NCBI GenBank assembly: GCA_038740345.1
Contig: JAVYMA010000001.1
Coordinates: 119,930 to 183,929 of the forward strand
Length of the DNA stretch: 64,000 bases
DNA from: Methanomassiliicoccales archaeon
GTDB taxonomy: Archaea > Thermoplasmatota > Thermoplasmata > Methanomassiliicoccales > UBA472
Reading direction: 5' to 3'
Below, piece by piece: positions 63,843-64,000 of this stretch (position 1 is the first letter of the stretch; each line of letters opens with the position of its first letter). Both the position numbers and the translations under genes were made by a program. Under the pieces are notes generated by a model, which was given only the letters and a program-made list of their open reading frames with translations, did no database searches and was not told the DNA's origin.

Positions 63843-64000
63843 TTATTTGGCTCCATGGGCGCCCAAAAGTTCGTCCCACTTGTTGCGCAGCTTCTTGTAG
63901 TCCCAGCCCTCAACAGCCTTAGCGGCGAGCAGCGACCCGGCGAAGAACGCGGTGTTCCACAGGGCCTTGTGCTCGGCGCGCGCCTTCACGCGGAAGTCGA
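63843..64000 (-). CDS. Partial C-terminus of the gene before mtaB, possibly mtaC
   Basis: The reverse strand is open from the edge down to TAA at 63843-63845, giving about 52 residues ending in YKKLRNKWDELLGAHGAK. The stop lies 12 bases before the mtaB ATG, so this is the previous gene of the operon. In methanogens that place is usually held by the corrinoid protein MtaC, and the final helix with an Arg/Lys-rich pattern before a Trp fits the tail of such proteins. The fragment is too short to prove it. Its GC content is clearly higher than the rest of the window. Confidence 0.45.
   Translation of the reverse strand, partial: DFRVKARAEHKALWNTAFFAGSLLAAKAVEGWDYKKLRNKWDELLGAHGAK

Noticed and set aside
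1..64000. CRISPR arrays, insertion sequences, integrases
   Set aside because: No regularly spaced repeats, transposase or recombinase motifs were seen on either strand.

Overview
The window looks like a chromosomal segment of a methylotrophic methanogen of the Thermoplasmata, most likely Methanomassiliicoccales or a close relative. This rests on archaeal information genes (L44e, S27e, aIF2-alpha, Nop10, RadB, ArcS, Bud32), an alternative mevalonate branch (isopentenyl phosphate kinase, type 2 isomerase, prenyl synthase), a 5S rRNA gene standing alone, and at the right edge a methanol:corrinoid methyltransferase (MtaB) close to a RamA-type corrinoid activator. Lineage is inference; there is no 16S gene here. 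Genes are tightly packed, often overlap by 1-32 bases, and many starts carry a GGAGGTGA-type Shine-Dalgarno site. TAG serves as an ordinary stop for several genes.

Layout. 1-7.3 kb: a TPR protein cut by the left edge, a small charged protein behind a palindromic operator-like site, acetyl-CoA synthetase, a convergent CoA-transferase/GNAT fusion and a hybrid sensor kinase. 7.4-10.6 kb: tRNA-Gly, a ComEC-like hydrolase, a gap with a possible structured RNA, and archaeosine synthase. 10.7-13.5 kb: a TusA/DsrE-type sulfur-relay operon read leftward, opposite a winged-helix regulator. 13.5-17 kb: aspartate carbamoyltransferase (pyrB-pyrI), a roadblock protein, a UPF0200 nucleotide kinase-like protein and small genes. 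17.2-24.1 kb: a 2018-residue surface protein (beta-propeller repeats, about eleven PKD-like domains, one membrane helix, a cytoplasmic domain) and a DUF92 membrane protein. 24.2-28.3 kb: 5S rRNA, a zinc-ribbon membrane protein and the isoprenoid operon. 28.3-36.6 kb: RadB, AIM24-like protein, MFS transporter, XPD-like helicase, Bud32, RdgB, a sugar epimerase and a transglutaminase-like protein. 36.6-48.2 kb: tRNA-Pro, TrmB regulator and RND/MMPL exporter, gamma carbonic anhydrase, SagB-like oxidoreductase, glycosyltransferase, P-type ATPase, M29 aminopeptidase and peroxiredoxin. 48.2-54.2 kb: methyltransferase, Dph6, creatininase-family hydrolase, RpiA and the conserved L44e-S27e-aIF2-alpha-Nop10-PAC2 translation operon. 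54.2-58.8 kb: a ribbon-helix-helix regulator with its own operator, intron-containing tRNA-Tyr, a second sensor kinase, an SAH/MTA deaminase-like amidohydrolase and a metallo-beta-lactamase-fold hydrolase. 58.8-64 kb: G3E GTPase, unknown 142-residue protein and RamA in one operon, an HD-domain gene broken by an in-frame TGA, mtaB, and the tail of what may be mtaC.

The observations I rate highest are the GTPase/unknown/RamA operon next to mtaB (a candidate corrinoid-protein maintenance module), the matching palindromes in front of the RHH regulator and the distant 80-residue gene (a candidate two-locus regulon), the broken HD-domain gene, the giant PKD protein with a cytoplasmic domain, and a possible structured RNA at 8493-8561. 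There is no CRISPR array, transposase or integrase, and no sign of a recent large insertion.
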